A stretch of DNA of 64,000 nt, taken from assembly GCA_016191995.1 (NCBI GenBank), contig JACPVA010000132.1, positions 1 to 64,000 on the forward strand, read 5' to 3'. Source of the stretch: Burkholderiales bacterium (GTDB lineage Bacteria; Pseudomonadota; Gammaproteobacteria; Burkholderiales; Burkholderiaceae_C). Under the pieces are notes generated by a model. The model saw nothing but the letters and a program-made list of their open reading frames with translations. It did no database searches and had not been told where the DNA came from. This document shows, one piece after another, positions 27,682-35,927 of this stretch (position 1 is the first letter of the stretch; each line of letters starts with the position of its first letter). Made by a program: the position numbers and the translations under genes.

Positions 27682-29199
27682 TCAGCGACGGGAACCGGCC
27701 GCGGCCTCGTCGGCCGCGGACGGCGCGGCCTGCGGGACCTCGACGCGCACGCGCAGCCCGCCCAGCGTCGGTGAGCGGTCGGCCGTCACGCGCGCGCCAT
27801 GCGCGGCGGCGATGCGCTGCACGATCGACCAGCCCAGCCCGCTGCCGGCCTGGCCGCTGCCGAGCACGCGGAAGAAGCGCTCGCCGAGTCGCGCGAGGTC
27901 TGCCTCCTCCAGCCCGGGCCCGCTGTCCTCGACCGTCAGCAGGGCCGTCCGCGCGGCGGCGGCGCGGCCCGCCGCGCCGCCCGCCGGCTCGACCGCCACG
28001 GCGATGCGCGCGCCCTGCGGCGCATAGCGGATCGCGTTGTCGACCAGGTTGCGCACCAGCACCGCCAGCAGCGTCGTGTCGCCGCGCACCGGGCAGGGCG
28101 CGTCGGCCGCGAGCTCCAGCGCCTGCCCGCGCGCCAGCGCGCGCGCGCCGAGCGCGGCGGCCTCCTGCCGCGCCAGCGCCGCCAGGTCCAGCGCGGCCCG
28201 CGCCGGCGCCGCACCGGCCTCCAGCCGCGCCAGCGTCAGCATCTGATCGCCCAGCCGCGTGGCGCGGTCGCAGCCCGCCAGCGTGGCCTGCAGCGCGTGG
28301 CGCCGCGCCGCGTCGTCGGTCTCGCCCAGCGCGACCTGCGCCTGGGCCCGGATGGCGGCGATCGGCGTGCGCAGCTCGTGCGCGGCGTCGGCGGTGAAGC
28401 GGCGCTCGGCCTGCAGCAGGCCGCCGATGCGCTGCAGCAGGCCGTTGAGCGCATCGACCATCGGCCGCATCTCGGCCGGCGCGTCGTCCAGCGTCACCGG
28501 ATCGAGCGCCTGCGGCGCGCGCCCGGCGAGCGCCCGCCCCAGCCGCGCGAGCGGGCGCAGGCCGCCGGCCACCGCCCACCACGCGCCCAGCGCCAGCAAC
28601 GGCAAGGCGACGAGCAGCGGCGCGAGCGTGCTGCGCAGCACCGCGCGCAGGATCGCCGCACGCGCGTCGAGCCGCTCGCCGACCAGGACCAGGATGTCGC
28701 GCTCGGAGCCGGCGGCGGCGAACACGCGCCACGGCACGCCGTCGAGGCGGGTGGTGTGGAAGCTGGCGCGCGCCGCCGCGTCAGGGTCGTCGTCGTGATC
28801 ATCGTGCCGCGGCTCGTCGTCGACGCGCTTGCCGTGCCGGTCGCGCTCGCGCACGCTCGCCGCGCCCGGCCGCGCGCGCTCGAGCGCGACCATCGGCTGC
28901 ATCGGCGCCTGCGCCGACCGCAGCGCCAGCCGCCCCTCGTGGAAGACCTGGAACGCGACCTGCGGCGCATAGCGGTGCAGCGTCGGTGCGTCGACGGCGC
29001 GCTCGTCGTCGTGCGGGGCACGCGCCTGCTGCAGCACCAGCAGCGCCGCCGCTTGCGCGAGGTGGCCGTCGAGCAGCTCGTCGAGCTCGCGCCGCGCATC
29101 GTGCCAGGTCCAGGCCGCGGCCGCGCCCCAGACGGCGGCGACCAGCCCCAGCACCAGGGCCAGCACGCGGCCTTGCAGCGAGCGCGGCCAGCGTCTCAC
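27682..29199 (-). CDS. QseC/PmrB-like sensor histidine kinase with His/Asp-rich sensor insertion
   Basis: A 505-residue inner-membrane kinase: TM1 about residues 10-32, periplasmic sensor 33-186, TM2 about 190-212, HAMP-like linker, H-box ADAAHELRTPIAAI with His274, N-box VRNLVDNAIRYAP, and G-boxes VEDSGPGLEE and GSGLGWSIV. The sensor contains a stretch at about 120-140 with four His/Asp clusters (RHGKRVDDEPRHDDHDDD), not usual for QseC and suggestive of metal binding. It starts with GTG inside the last codons of the response regulator (4-nt overlap), so both are made together. The pair follows the haem operon and probably controls it. Ligand is unknown. Confidence 0.9.
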   Translation of the reverse strand: MRRWPRSLQGRVLALVLGLVAAVWGAAAAWTWHDARRELDELLDGHLAQAAALLVLQQARAPHDDERAVDAPTLHRYAPQVAFQVFHEGRLALRSAQAPMQPMVALERARPGAASVRERDRHGKRVDDEPRHDDHDDDPDAAARASFHTTRLDGVPWRVFAAAGSERDILVLVGERLDARAAILRAVLRSTLAPLLVALPLLALGAWWAVAGGLRPLARLGRALAGRAPQALDPVTLDDAPAEMRPMVDALNGLLQRIGGLLQAERRFTADAAHELRTPIAAIRAQAQVALGETDDAARRHALQATLAGCDRATRLGDQMLTLARLEAGAAPARAALDLAALARQEAAALGARALARGQALELAADAPCPVRGDTTLLAVLVRNLVDNAIRYAPQGARIAVAVEPAGGAAGRAAAARTALLTVEDSGPGLEEADLARLGERFFRVLGSGQAGSGLGWSIVQRIAAAHGARVTADRSPTLGGLRVRVEVPQAAPSAADEAAAGSRR

Positions 29200-29876
29200 G
29201 CGCGATCCGCGGCGGGGGGATCGCGCAGCAGCGCATAGCCGACCCCGCGCACGGTCTGGATCAGCCCGGCGCCGAGCTTGCGGCGCAGGTGGTGCACGTG
29301 CACCTCGATCGCGTTGCTGTCGACCTCGCGCCCCCAGGGGTAGAGCTGCTGCTCGAGCTGCTCGCGCGTCAGCACGCGCCCGGCGTTCAGCATCAGCAGC
29401 TGCAGCAGGTCGAACTCGCGCGTGGCGAGCTGGACCGGCTCGCCGCGCTGCGTGACCTGGCGCGCCGCCGGGTCGAGCTCGACGTCCTGCGCGCGCAGCC
29501 GCTCGCTCGGCTGGCCGTGGGCGCGCCGCACCAGCGCGCGCAGCCGCGCCGCGAGTTCGTCGAGGTCGACCGGCTTGACGACATAGTCGTCGGCACCGAG
29601 GTCGAGCCCGCGGATGCGGTCCGGCACGGCGTCGCGCGCGGTCAACACCAGGATCGGAAACTTCACGCCGGCCGCGCGCACCTCGGCCAGCACATCCATG
29701 CCGTCGCGCCGCGGCAGGCCCAGGTCGAGCACCGCCGCCGCATAGGGCTCGGCGCGCAGTTCGCGCTCGGCGGCGGCGCCGTCGCGCACCCAGTCGACCT
29801 GGAAGCCGTGCTGGCGCAGCCCGGCGCGCAGGCCGTCGCCGAGCAGCGGGTCGTCCTCGACGAGCAGGATTCGCAT
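29196..29876 (-). CDS. OmpR/QseB-type response regulator
   Basis: A 226-residue two-domain regulator. The receiver has the acidic pair in VEDDP (residues 7-9), phosphoacceptor Asp51 in VLDLGLPRRDG, and Lys101 in YVVKP. The C-terminal winged helix ends with the usual DSNAIEVHVHHLRRKLG and TVRGVGYAL recognition and wing segments, close to QseB, PmrA and TctD. These regulators bind CTTAA-type direct repeats; one candidate lies before the haem operon (31551-31567). It starts 24 bp after the cytochrome b gene and overlaps the kinase gene by 4 nt, giving a five-gene haem/regulator unit. Confidence 0.93.
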   Translation of the reverse strand: MRILLVEDDPLLGDGLRAGLRQHGFQVDWVRDGAAAERELRAEPYAAAVLDLGLPRRDGMDVLAEVRAAGVKFPILVLTARDAVPDRIRGLDLGADDYVVKPVDLDELAARLRALVRRAHGQPSERLRAQDVELDPAARQVTQRGEPVQLATREFDLLQLLMLNAGRVLTREQLEQQLYPWGREVDSNAIEVHVHHLRRKLGAGLIQTVRGVGYALLRDPPAADRA

Positions 29877-29900
29877 TGCGGCGAGTGTCGCGCGCGGCGC

Positions 29901-30641
29901 TCAGTCGTCGTCTTGACCGCCGTCATGGCCGTGACGCTCGACCGCGGCCGGCCCGGCGTCCAGGGCACCGGCTTGGGGCGCGGTCTGCCACTGCCAGGCC
30001 CACAGCGCCAGCACGGCGGTGAGCAGCGCCACGGCCACCGGGACGCGTGCGCTCGCGATCGCATCCTGCGGCCGGCCCCGCCTGAGCCCGGTGAACATCG
30101 CGCGCACGAGGTTCTCGCGATGCGCGAGGCTGCCGATCAGGACGCCGGCCAGGTGCACGCCGACGAGCGCCAGCATCAGCATCGCCGCGCCCTCGTGCAG
30201 TTCCTCGGCCCAGTCGCCGGCCAGTTCGTGGTAGTTCGCCAAGCCGGTCGCGGTGACGAGCGCCGCCAGCGCGAGCAGGGCGACGATCGCCAGCGCCCCG
30301 GCCGGGTTGTGGCCGGCATGCGGCTCGGGCCGGCCGCGTAGCAGCGAGCCCAGGTAGCGCCACGCCGCCACCGGGCCGCGCACGAAGTCGGCGAAACGCG
30401 CGTGGCGCGTGCCGACCAGCCCCCACAGCAGCCGGAATACGACCAGCCCCGCCACCGTATAGCCGAGCGTGACGTGCAGCAGCCGCCAGCGCTCGCTCTC
30501 GGCGGTCAGGAAGGCGCCGGCGAAGCCCAGCACCATCAGCCAGTGGAAGACGCGCACTGGCGCGTCCCAGACAAGGACACGGCCGCCGCGCTCGGCGGCG
30601 GCAGCCGGCGCCTCAGCGCGGGATGCGGATAGCGTGTTCAT
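29901..30641 (-). CDS. Cytochrome b (b561-like) of the SHP operon
   Basis: A 246-residue inner-membrane haem protein: DAPVRVFHWLMVLGFAGAFL gives the first helix with a haem histidine, RLLHVTLGYTVAGLVVFRLL the second, and LHEGAAMLMLALVGVHLAGV a further one with two histidines; a last helix precedes a His/Asp-rich tail (HGHDGGQDDD). This is the pattern of bacterial cytochrome b561-type quinol oxidising subunits. Its start overlaps the dihaem cytochrome gene by 29 bp and has a strong GAGGAGAG. By analogy with the Rhodobacter SHP locus it should pass electrons from the quinone pool to the dihaem cytochrome and then to SHP. Confidence 0.9.
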   Translation of the reverse strand: MNTLSASRAEAPAAAAERGGRVLVWDAPVRVFHWLMVLGFAGAFLTAESERWRLLHVTLGYTVAGLVVFRLLWGLVGTRHARFADFVRGPVAAWRYLGSLLRGRPEPHAGHNPAGALAIVALLALAALVTATGLANYHELAGDWAEELHEGAAMLMLALVGVHLAGVLIGSLAHRENLVRAMFTGLRRGRPQDAIASARVPVAVALLTAVLALWAWQWQTAPQAGALDAGPAAVERHGHDGGQDDD

Positions 30642-31092
30642 CGAACTCTCCTCGGTCGGCTCGGGGGTGGCAGGCGCCGCAGTTGGCGGCGCTGCGGATC
30701 GCGGGGCGCTGCCAGGTCGCGGCGGGCAGCTCGTCGTGCTCGCGCAGGAACCAGGCGCTGCGCGTGATGCGGTCCTGCGGCGGCACCTGGGCGGCGCGGC
30801 GGCCGCTGGCGGCGTGGGCGACGAGCCAGTCGGTCAGCTTGCGCGCGAGCTCGCGGTCGAGCGAGGCGTCGCTGCCGAAGTGATGCGCGAGGTCGCCCAT
30901 CAGGCGCTGCCAGGACGCGGCCGGCAGCAGGGCGGGCGGGTAGGCGACGTGGCAGGACCCGCATTCCTGGACGTAGCTCGGGTCGAGCGGCACGCGCGCG
31001 CGGCGCTCGCCGTCGGCCCAGGCCGGCGCGGCGAGCAGCGCGAGCAGCGCGAGAGGGGCAGCGCGGCGGCGCCGGGAAGGGTTCGTGGGCAT
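30613..31092 (-). CDS. Dihaem cytochrome c (DHC)
   Basis: A 159-residue exported protein with signal peptide (RRRR, hydrophobic core, APAWADG cleavage context) and two c-type haem motifs, CGSCH at residues 44-48 and CGACH at 138-142. The sequence between, with YPPALLPAASWQRLMGDL and HHFGSDASLD, is the hallmark of the DHC family (DUF-type dihaem cytochrome) that partners SHP. It is periplasmic and expected to relay electrons. It overlaps the cytochrome b start and follows shp by 15 bp. The second motif lies near the end, in the usual place. Confidence 0.92.
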   Translation of the reverse strand: MPTNPSRRRRAAPLALLALLAAPAWADGERRARVPLDPSYVQECGSCHVAYPPALLPAASWQRLMGDLAHHFGSDASLDRELARKLTDWLVAHAASGRRAAQVPPQDRITRSAWFLREHDELPAATWQRPAIRSAANCGACHPRADRGEFDEHAIRIPR

Positions 31093-31107
31093 GGTTTCGG
31101 GTCCGGT

Positions 31108-31512
31108 TCAGGGTTGCAGCGAGATCAGCCAGGCGAGCAGGTCCGCCTTCTCGGCCGCGGTGCAGCTGCGCCCGAGCACGTCGCCGCAGTTGCGGCGAAA
31201 CCACTTCTCGGTCTTGGCCGGGTCGGTGAAGCGCCCGGCGTCGAACGCTGGCGCGAGCGGGGCGATCGTCTTGCCGGTCGAGGCGTGGCGCCCGCCTGCG
31301 GTGGGCGGCTTGCCGTGGCACGAGGCGCAGCTCCACTCGCGGCCGTGCGTGCTCGTGAACAGCGCCTGCCCGCCTGCGGCGTCGGGCGCGCGGCCGGCCT
31401 CGGCGGCGTAGCCGGCCAGCATCTGCGCCGGCGTCGTGGCGGCGATCGCGGCCGCGCCGAGCGCGGCGGCGGCGGCGAGCAGCGGTGTGGCGATCCAACG
31501 GGTGCGGGTCAT
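31108..31512 (-). CDS. SHP-like monohaem cytochrome c (DUF1924)
   Basis: A 134-residue periplasmic cytochrome with signal peptide ending near AIAATT and a CASCH haem site at residues 62-66. The conserved WFRRNCGDVLGRSC segment holds N108 and two cysteines; in the Rhodobacter sphaeroides haem protein, SHP, the equivalent asparagine is the sixth haem ligand that swings away to bind O2 or NO, and the cysteines form a disulphide. First gene of the shp-dhc-cytb-RR-kinase unit. The start at MTRTRW has AGGAG eight bases upstream; an ATG 15 bases earlier is less likely. Role in oxygen, NO or hydroxylamine handling is proposed for the family, not proven. Confidence 0.9.
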   Translation of the reverse strand: MTRTRWIATPLLAAAAALGAAAIAATTPAQMLAGYAAEAGRAPDAAGGQALFTSTHGREWSCASCHGKPPTAGGRHASTGKTIAPLAPAFDAGRFTDPAKTEKWFRRNCGDVLGRSCTAAEKADLLAWLISLQP

Positions 31513-31550
31513 CGCATCTCCTTTCATGGCGGAGATGCTCGGGCGGGCGG

Positions 31551-31567
31551 ATTAGCGCCGTCTTAAG
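31551..31567 (-). promoter_or_regulatory. Candidate QseB/PmrA-type operator upstream of the SHP operon
   Basis: On the minus strand the sequence is CTTAAGACGGCGCTAAT: a perfect CTTAAG half-site followed, at an 11-bp period, by the degenerate GCTAAT. QseB, PmrA and TctD-type regulators recognise two such half-sites in direct repeat, one helical turn apart. It lies 39-55 bp upstream of the shp start, a position suited to activation, and the operon encodes a regulator of this class. The second half-site is imperfect. Confidence 0.5.
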
Positions 31568-31724
31568 GGCTGGGCGGCGGCCGGCCTCGAGCGTGGCGGG
31601 CCCGGCGGGCCGCGCCTGGCGCGGATCGCGCGCCGGCTCGTGCCGCTCCGCGTGCCCAGGCCGGCGCCGGCCGCCTCGATGGGGAGCCCGCCCTGACCCG
31701 GGGCGATGCCCCGGGGCGCGCGAG

Positions 31725-32528
31725 TCAGCGCCCGCTGAAGCGCGCCGTGCGCCGCTCGGCGAAGGCGGCCAGGCCTTCGCGCAGGTCGTCGCTGGCGGCG
31801 CAGGCGGCGACGCGCTGCCGCAACACTTGCGGGTCGGCGCGGCCGCCGGCCAGCTCGTCGATCGAGGCCTTCATGCCGCGCAGCGCCAGCGGCGCGCCGG
31901 CGGCCAGCGCCCGTACGATGCGCGCGACCGCGGTGTCGAGTTCGTCGGCGCCGACCAGCTCGTCGAGGTAGCCGATCTGGCGCAGCGTCTGGTCGTCGAC
32001 CGCCTCGCCGAGCAGGAACAGCCGCTTGGCCGCCCCCGGGCCTAGCCGCTCGACGAAGCGGCGCAGGCCGCCCGGGTAGTAGTGCAGCCCGAGGCGCGCC
32101 GCCGGCATGCGCAGCTCCATGCCCGTCACGCCGACGCGGAAGTCGCACGCCAGCGCGAGGTCGGTCGCACCGCCGTAGACGCTGCCGTTCAGCCGCGCGA
32201 CGCTGGGCAGCGGCAGCGATTCGAGCGCGTCCACGGTGCGCTCGAAGGCCTGCGGGCCGGCGTCGTCGGCGTCGCGACGCGCCGGATCGCCGAGCTCGCC
32301 GAGGTGATAGCCGGCGCAGAAGGCGCGGCCCTCGCCGGTCAGCACCAGCGCGCGCGCATCGGCGCTGCCGCGCAGGGCATCGAAATGCGACTGCAGCGCC
32401 GCCAGGTCCTCGGCGTGCAGGCGGTTGAGGTGGCGCGCGCGCTGCAGCGTGATCGTCGCCACGCCGTCGGCGTCGATCGTCATCCGCGGCGGCGCGCCGG
32501 CGTCGCCCGCGGGCTTCATCGTGCTCAC
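31725..32528 (-). CDS. Enoyl-CoA hydratase/isomerase family protein
   Basis: A 267-residue crotonase-fold protein. The oxyanion segment TGEGRAFCAGYHLGEL and the hydrophobic helix VYGGATDLALACDFRVG are visible. The position of the first catalytic glutamate is aspartate (TDLAL), and the second region MPAARLGLHYYPGG has no acid at the usual place, so a standard hydratase reaction is doubtful. Similar proteins in betaproteobacteria are of unknown specificity. It is a single gene between the SHP operon and serA, separated from serA by the short repeat-derived frame, with 53 bp to that frame. Confidence 0.85.
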   Translation of the reverse strand: MSTMKPAGDAGAPPRMTIDADGVATITLQRARHLNRLHAEDLAALQSHFDALRGSADARALVLTGEGRAFCAGYHLGELGDPARRDADDAGPQAFERTVDALESLPLPSVARLNGSVYGGATDLALACDFRVGVTGMELRMPAARLGLHYYPGGLRRFVERLGPGAAKRLFLLGEAVDDQTLRQIGYLDELVGADELDTAVARIVRALAAGAPLALRGMKASIDELAGGRADPQVLRQRVAACAASDDLREGLAAFAERRTARFSGR

Positions 32529-32580
32529 GTCGCTACCGGCCCACGGGCCGCGGCGTCGCGGCCTGCGACGCGCTGCGCGT

Positions 32581-32706
32581 TCACCGGGCCACAGCCCGCG
32601 CCGCGCGGTGCGCGGCAGACACTCGCGACATCCCCGCCGCGCTCGCTGGGCTCCCTTCGGGCTGCGCCCTGAGGTATTCGCCCTTGGGGCGGCCCGGCGC
32701 GCTCAT
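32581..32706 (-). repeat. MSAPGRPKGEY-type extragenic repeat, overlapping the serA stop
   Basis: Immediately after serA, and overlapping its stop codon as ATGA, is a 41-codon frame beginning MSAPGRPKGEYLRAQPEGSP. I recall this N-terminus (usually MSAPGRPKGEYRSAQHEG) from many unrelated mis-called proteins in Burkholderiales, where it comes from an abundant extragenic repeat. The end of the frame (SRVSAAHRAARAVAR) has no family pattern. It may act as a transcript 3' end element: the GCCGCCCCAAGGGCG part can form a short stem. I treat it as repeat, not a gene. Confidence 0.6.
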
Positions 32707-33887
32707 GCCGCGCGCGGCAGGTCGCGCACCGACAGCACGCCCGCGATCCCGCGCAGCGCCGCCAGCACCGGCTCGGCCACCGGGCTGTCGACGTCGACCA
32801 GCGTGTACGCGATCTCGCCGCGCGAGTGGTTGACCATGTTGTGGATATTCAGCCCGGCAGCGGCCATCGCGGTCGAGATCTGCCCGAGCATGTTCGGCAC
32901 GTTGGCATTCACGATCGCGACCCGGAAGTCCGATTCGCGCGCCATCGCGACGGCCGGGAAGTTGACCGCGTTGCGGACCTCGCCGTCGTCGAGGAAGGCG
33001 CGCAGCTGCCCGGCGACCATCACGGCGCAGTTCTCCTCCGCCTCGGCGGTCGAGGCGCCCAGGTGCGGCAGGGCGATGACGCCGTCGCGCCGGTGCAGCT
33101 CGGGGCCGGGGAAGTCGCAGACGTAGTGGGCCGGGCGCCCGGCGGCCAGCGCGGCGGCGACCGCCTCGTGGTCGACGACACCCTCGCGGCTGAAGTTCAG
33201 CAGCACCGCGTCGGGGCGCATCAGCGCCAGCCGGCGCGCGTCGACCAGGTGCTTGGTGGCCGCAAGCAGCGGCACGTGCAGCGTGACGAAGCGTGCGCTG
33301 CGCATCACCTCGTCGACGCTGGCGGCGCGCCGCACCTGCGACGGCAGCCGCCAGGCGGCGTCGACCGTGATGTCGGGGTCGTGGCCGATGACCTGCATCC
33401 CGAGCGCGATCGCGGCGTCGGCCACCGAGCAGCCGATCTTGCCCAGCCCGATGATGCCCAGCGTCTGCCCGGCGAGCTCGTAGCCCGCGAACGCCTTCTT
33501 GCCGTCCTCGACCACGCGCTCCAGATCCGGGTCGACGACGTCCAGCGCATCGACGAAGGCCAGCGCCTGCGGCAGCCGGCGCGCCGCCATCAGCATGCCG
33601 GCGAGCACCAGCTCCTTGACCGCGTTGGCATTGGCGCCCGGCGCGTTGAACACCGGCACGCCGCGCGCGGTCAGCTCGGCGACCGGGATATTGTTGGTGC
33701 CGGCGCCGGCGCGCGCGACCGCCAGCACGCTGGCCGGCACGCCGCGCGCGTGCAGGTCGGCCGAGCGGCACAGGACCGCGTGCGGGGCGGCGAAGTCGCC
33801 GCCGGTGCGAAAGCGCGGCGCCGGCAGCAGCGCCAGCCCCGAGGGGGCGATCTTGTTCAGGACCAGGATGTCGAAGGCGTGCGTCAT
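32703..33887 (-). CDS. serA: D-3-phosphoglycerate dehydrogenase
   Basis: A 394-residue NAD-dependent dehydrogenase catalysing the first step of serine synthesis. The Rossmann loop is LGIIGLGKIGCSVADAA, substrate-side arginine is in the RPAHYVCDFPGPEL region, and the catalytic histidine is in ALPHLGASTAEAEENCA. A C-terminal ACT domain (VPNMLGQISTAMAAAGLNIH, about residues 320-394) probably gives serine feedback inhibition. It lies 14 bp after serC, forming a serC-serA operon for the first two steps. The start after serC with ATG is clear, MTHAFDILVLNKIA. Confidence 0.93.
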   Translation of the reverse strand: MTHAFDILVLNKIAPSGLALLPAPRFRTGGDFAAPHAVLCRSADLHARGVPASVLAVARAGAGTNNIPVAELTARGVPVFNAPGANANAVKELVLAGMLMAARRLPQALAFVDALDVVDPDLERVVEDGKKAFAGYELAGQTLGIIGLGKIGCSVADAAIALGMQVIGHDPDITVDAAWRLPSQVRRAASVDEVMRSARFVTLHVPLLAATKHLVDARRLALMRPDAVLLNFSREGVVDHEAVAAALAAGRPAHYVCDFPGPELHRRDGVIALPHLGASTAEAEENCAVMVAGQLRAFLDDGEVRNAVNFPAVAMARESDFRVAIVNANVPNMLGQISTAMAAAGLNIHNMVNHSRGEIAYTLVDVDSPVAEPVLAALRGIAGVLSVRDLPRAA

Positions 33888-33901
33888 CGCGGTCGTCCCT
33901 C

Positions 33902-34984
33902 TCAGCCGCGCTCGCGCACGAAGTCGCGCATGTAGTCGACCAGCGCCTGCACGCCCTCGACCGGCATCGCGTTGTAGATCGACGCCCGCATCCCGCCGAC
34001 CGAGCGGTGGCCCTTGAGCTGGACCAGCCCGCGCGAGTCGGCACCCTTCAGGAATGCGGCGTCGAGCGCCTCGTCGGCGAGCTTGAACGGCACGTTCATC
34101 AGCGAGCGGCAGTCGCGCGCCACCGGGCTGCGGTAGAAGTCCTGGCTGTCGAGGTAGTCGTACAGCACGGCCGCCTTGGCGCGGTTGTGCGCCTCCATCG
34201 CCGCCAGCCCGCCGCGTGCCCTGATCCACTCGAAGACCAGCCCGGCGATATAGATCGCGTAGGTCGGCGGGGTGTTGTACATGCTGTCGTTGTCGGCCAC
34301 CGTCTTGTAGTCGAAGGCCGACGGCGTGATCGGCAGCGACTGCCCGATCAAGTCGTCGCGCACGATGACGATGGTCAGCCCGGCCGGGCCGATATTCTTC
34401 TGCGCGCCGGCGTAGATCAGCCCGTACTTCGCGACCTCGACCGGGCGCGACAGGATGTCGCTCGACATGTCGGCGACCAGCGGCACCCCGCCGACCTCGG
34501 GGGTGAAGTGGTATTCGACGCCGCCGATGGTCTCGTTGCTGCAGATGTGGACGTAGGCCGCGCCGGGGTCGAGCTTCCAGCTCGCGCGCGGCGGGATCGT
34601 CGTGTAGCCGCTGTCGGCCGCGCTGGCGGCGACGTTGACGGCGGCGTACTTCTTCGCCTCCTTGATCGACTTCTTGCTCCACTCGCCGGTGTCGACGAAG
34701 TCGATCGAGCCGCGCCCGCGCAGCAGGTTCATCGGCACGATCGCGTTCTGGCCGATCGCTCCGCCCTGCATGAACAGCAGCTTGTAGCCTGCCGGCACCG
34801 CCAGCAGCTCGCGCAGCGCCGCCTCGGCGCGCTCGGCGATGCCGATGAAGGCCTTGCCGCGGTGGCTCATCTCCATCACCGACATGCCTTCGCCATGCCA
34901 GTCGAGCATCTCCTCGGCGGCCTGGCGCAGCACGGCCTCGGGCAGCGCGGCCGGGCCGGCGCTGAAGTTGTGAATCCGGGTCAT
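33902..34984 (-). CDS. serC: Phosphoserine aminotransferase
   Basis: A 360-residue PLP enzyme making 3-phosphoserine from 3-phosphohydroxypyruvate and glutamate; it also serves pyridoxine synthesis. It begins [19 protein letters not shown], contains the [16 protein letters not shown] arginine loop, the FMQGGA phosphate-binding segment, and the PLP lysine in [16 protein letters not shown]. The C-terminal [15 protein letters not shown] is the usual substrate arginine motif. Length is normal for the family. First gene of the serC-serA unit, divergent from the phasin-like gene by 201 bp. Confidence 0.96.
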   Translation of the reverse strand: MTRIHNFSAGPAALPEAVLRQAAEEMLDWHGEGMSVMEMSHRGKAFIGIAERAEAALRELLAVPAGYKLLFMQGGAIGQNAIVPMNLLRGRGSIDFVDTGEWSKKSIKEAKKYAAVNVAASAADSGYTTIPPRASWKLDPGAAYVHICSNETIGGVEYHFTPEVGGVPLVADMSSDILSRPVEVAKYGLIYAGAQKNIGPAGLTIVIVRDDLIGQSLPITPSAFDYKTVADNDSMYNTPPTYAIYIAGLVFEWIRARGGLAAMEAHNRAKAAVLYDYLDSQDFYRSPVARDCRSLMNVPFKLADEALDAAFLKGADSRGLVQLKGHRSVGGMRASIYNAMPVEGVQALVDYMRDFVRERG

Positions 34985-35185
34985 CGTGGTTTCTCCTGGG
35001 CGGCGGGCCGGGCCGGCCGTGGCCGCAACCGCGCATTATCGGCGGCGCGCGCGGCGGCCCCGCCACGGCCCTCGCCGGCGACCTCGCGGCGGCCCTTGCC
35101 GGCGGCGGCACTTGCTGCGACGATGCGCGGGCGCGCCGCGCGACCGCGGCGCCGCCCCCACGACCAAGATCCTCGAGGAGAAACC

Positions 35186-35875
35186 ATGGCCAGACCCGCC
35201 TTCGATGCCGACGCCCTGATCACGATGTTCGAGCAAGCCTCCGCCGAGGGCAGCGCCAAGCTGCGCAAGGCGGTCGCCGACGCCACGCTGCAGGCGCTGC
35301 AGGGGCGCGAGCTGACGCTGAAGAATATCCGTGGCGTGCTCGCCACCGTCACCCAGGCCGCCAGCACCGGGCTGGCGAACAACCCGGCGGCGGTCGATGC
35401 CGACAAGCTGCTCGACCAGGCCGTGGCCGGCATGGACGATGCGGTGCTGAAGGCGGTCGACGCCCACCGGGTCGCGCTGCAACAGCTCGCGGCGCAGGGC
35501 GCCGACCTGCGCGACAAGCACCTGAAGAAGGCGCTCTCCGACCTCGACCGCTTCGAGGACATGATGGTCGACACGCTGGAGAAGGCCGCCGCCTCGGCCG
35601 GCGACCCGCTCGCCGCGGCCTGGGCGCCGGTGCTCGGCAAGCTGCAGGCCGGCGGCACCGCCAGCGGCGCGCAGGCCGCCAGCGTCGTCGAGCAGCTGCA
35701 ATCGCAGGCCAAGCAGGTGCAGGAGGCGGTGCGCGGGTCGCGCGCCGCCGGGCTGCGCGCGGCGCAGGCGCTTGCCGAGGGCTATACCGCGATGGTCAGC
35801 GGGGTGCTGATCGGCATGTCCGACGCGATGCGCCCGCCGGCGGCCAAGTCGGCGCCGCGCAAGGGCGCCAAGTAG
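35186..35875 (+). CDS. Helical phasin-like protein (DUF6781-type), upstream of NAD-GDH
   Basis: A 229-residue soluble protein of long amphipathic helices: LLDQAVAGMDDAVLKAVDAH, LKKALSDLDRFEDMMVDTLE, VVEQLQSQAKQVQEAVRGSR. No catalytic motif is visible; the tail is basic and Ala/Pro-rich (AAKSAPRKGAK). I recall similar proteins of this size next to gdhB in Burkholderiales, labelled DUF6781 or phasin-like; a role in granule or nucleoid binding is possible but unproved. A GAGGAG ribosome binding site fixes the start. NAD-GDH follows 52 bp downstream on the same strand, so the two may share a transcript. Confidence 0.75.
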   Translation: MARPAFDADALITMFEQASAEGSAKLRKAVADATLQALQGRELTLKNIRGVLATVTQAASTGLANNPAAVDADKLLDQAVAGMDDAVLKAVDAHRVALQQLAAQGADLRDKHLKKALSDLDRFEDMMVDTLEKAAASAGDPLAAAWAPVLGKLQAGGTASGAQAASVVEQLQSQAKQVQEAVRGSRAAGLRAAQALAEGYTAMVSGVLIGMSDAMRPPAAKSAPRKGAK

Positions 35876-35927
35876 GCCGGCCGCGCGCCTGCCCCGGCCC
35901 AGCACCGAGCGCACGAAGGAGAAGCCC

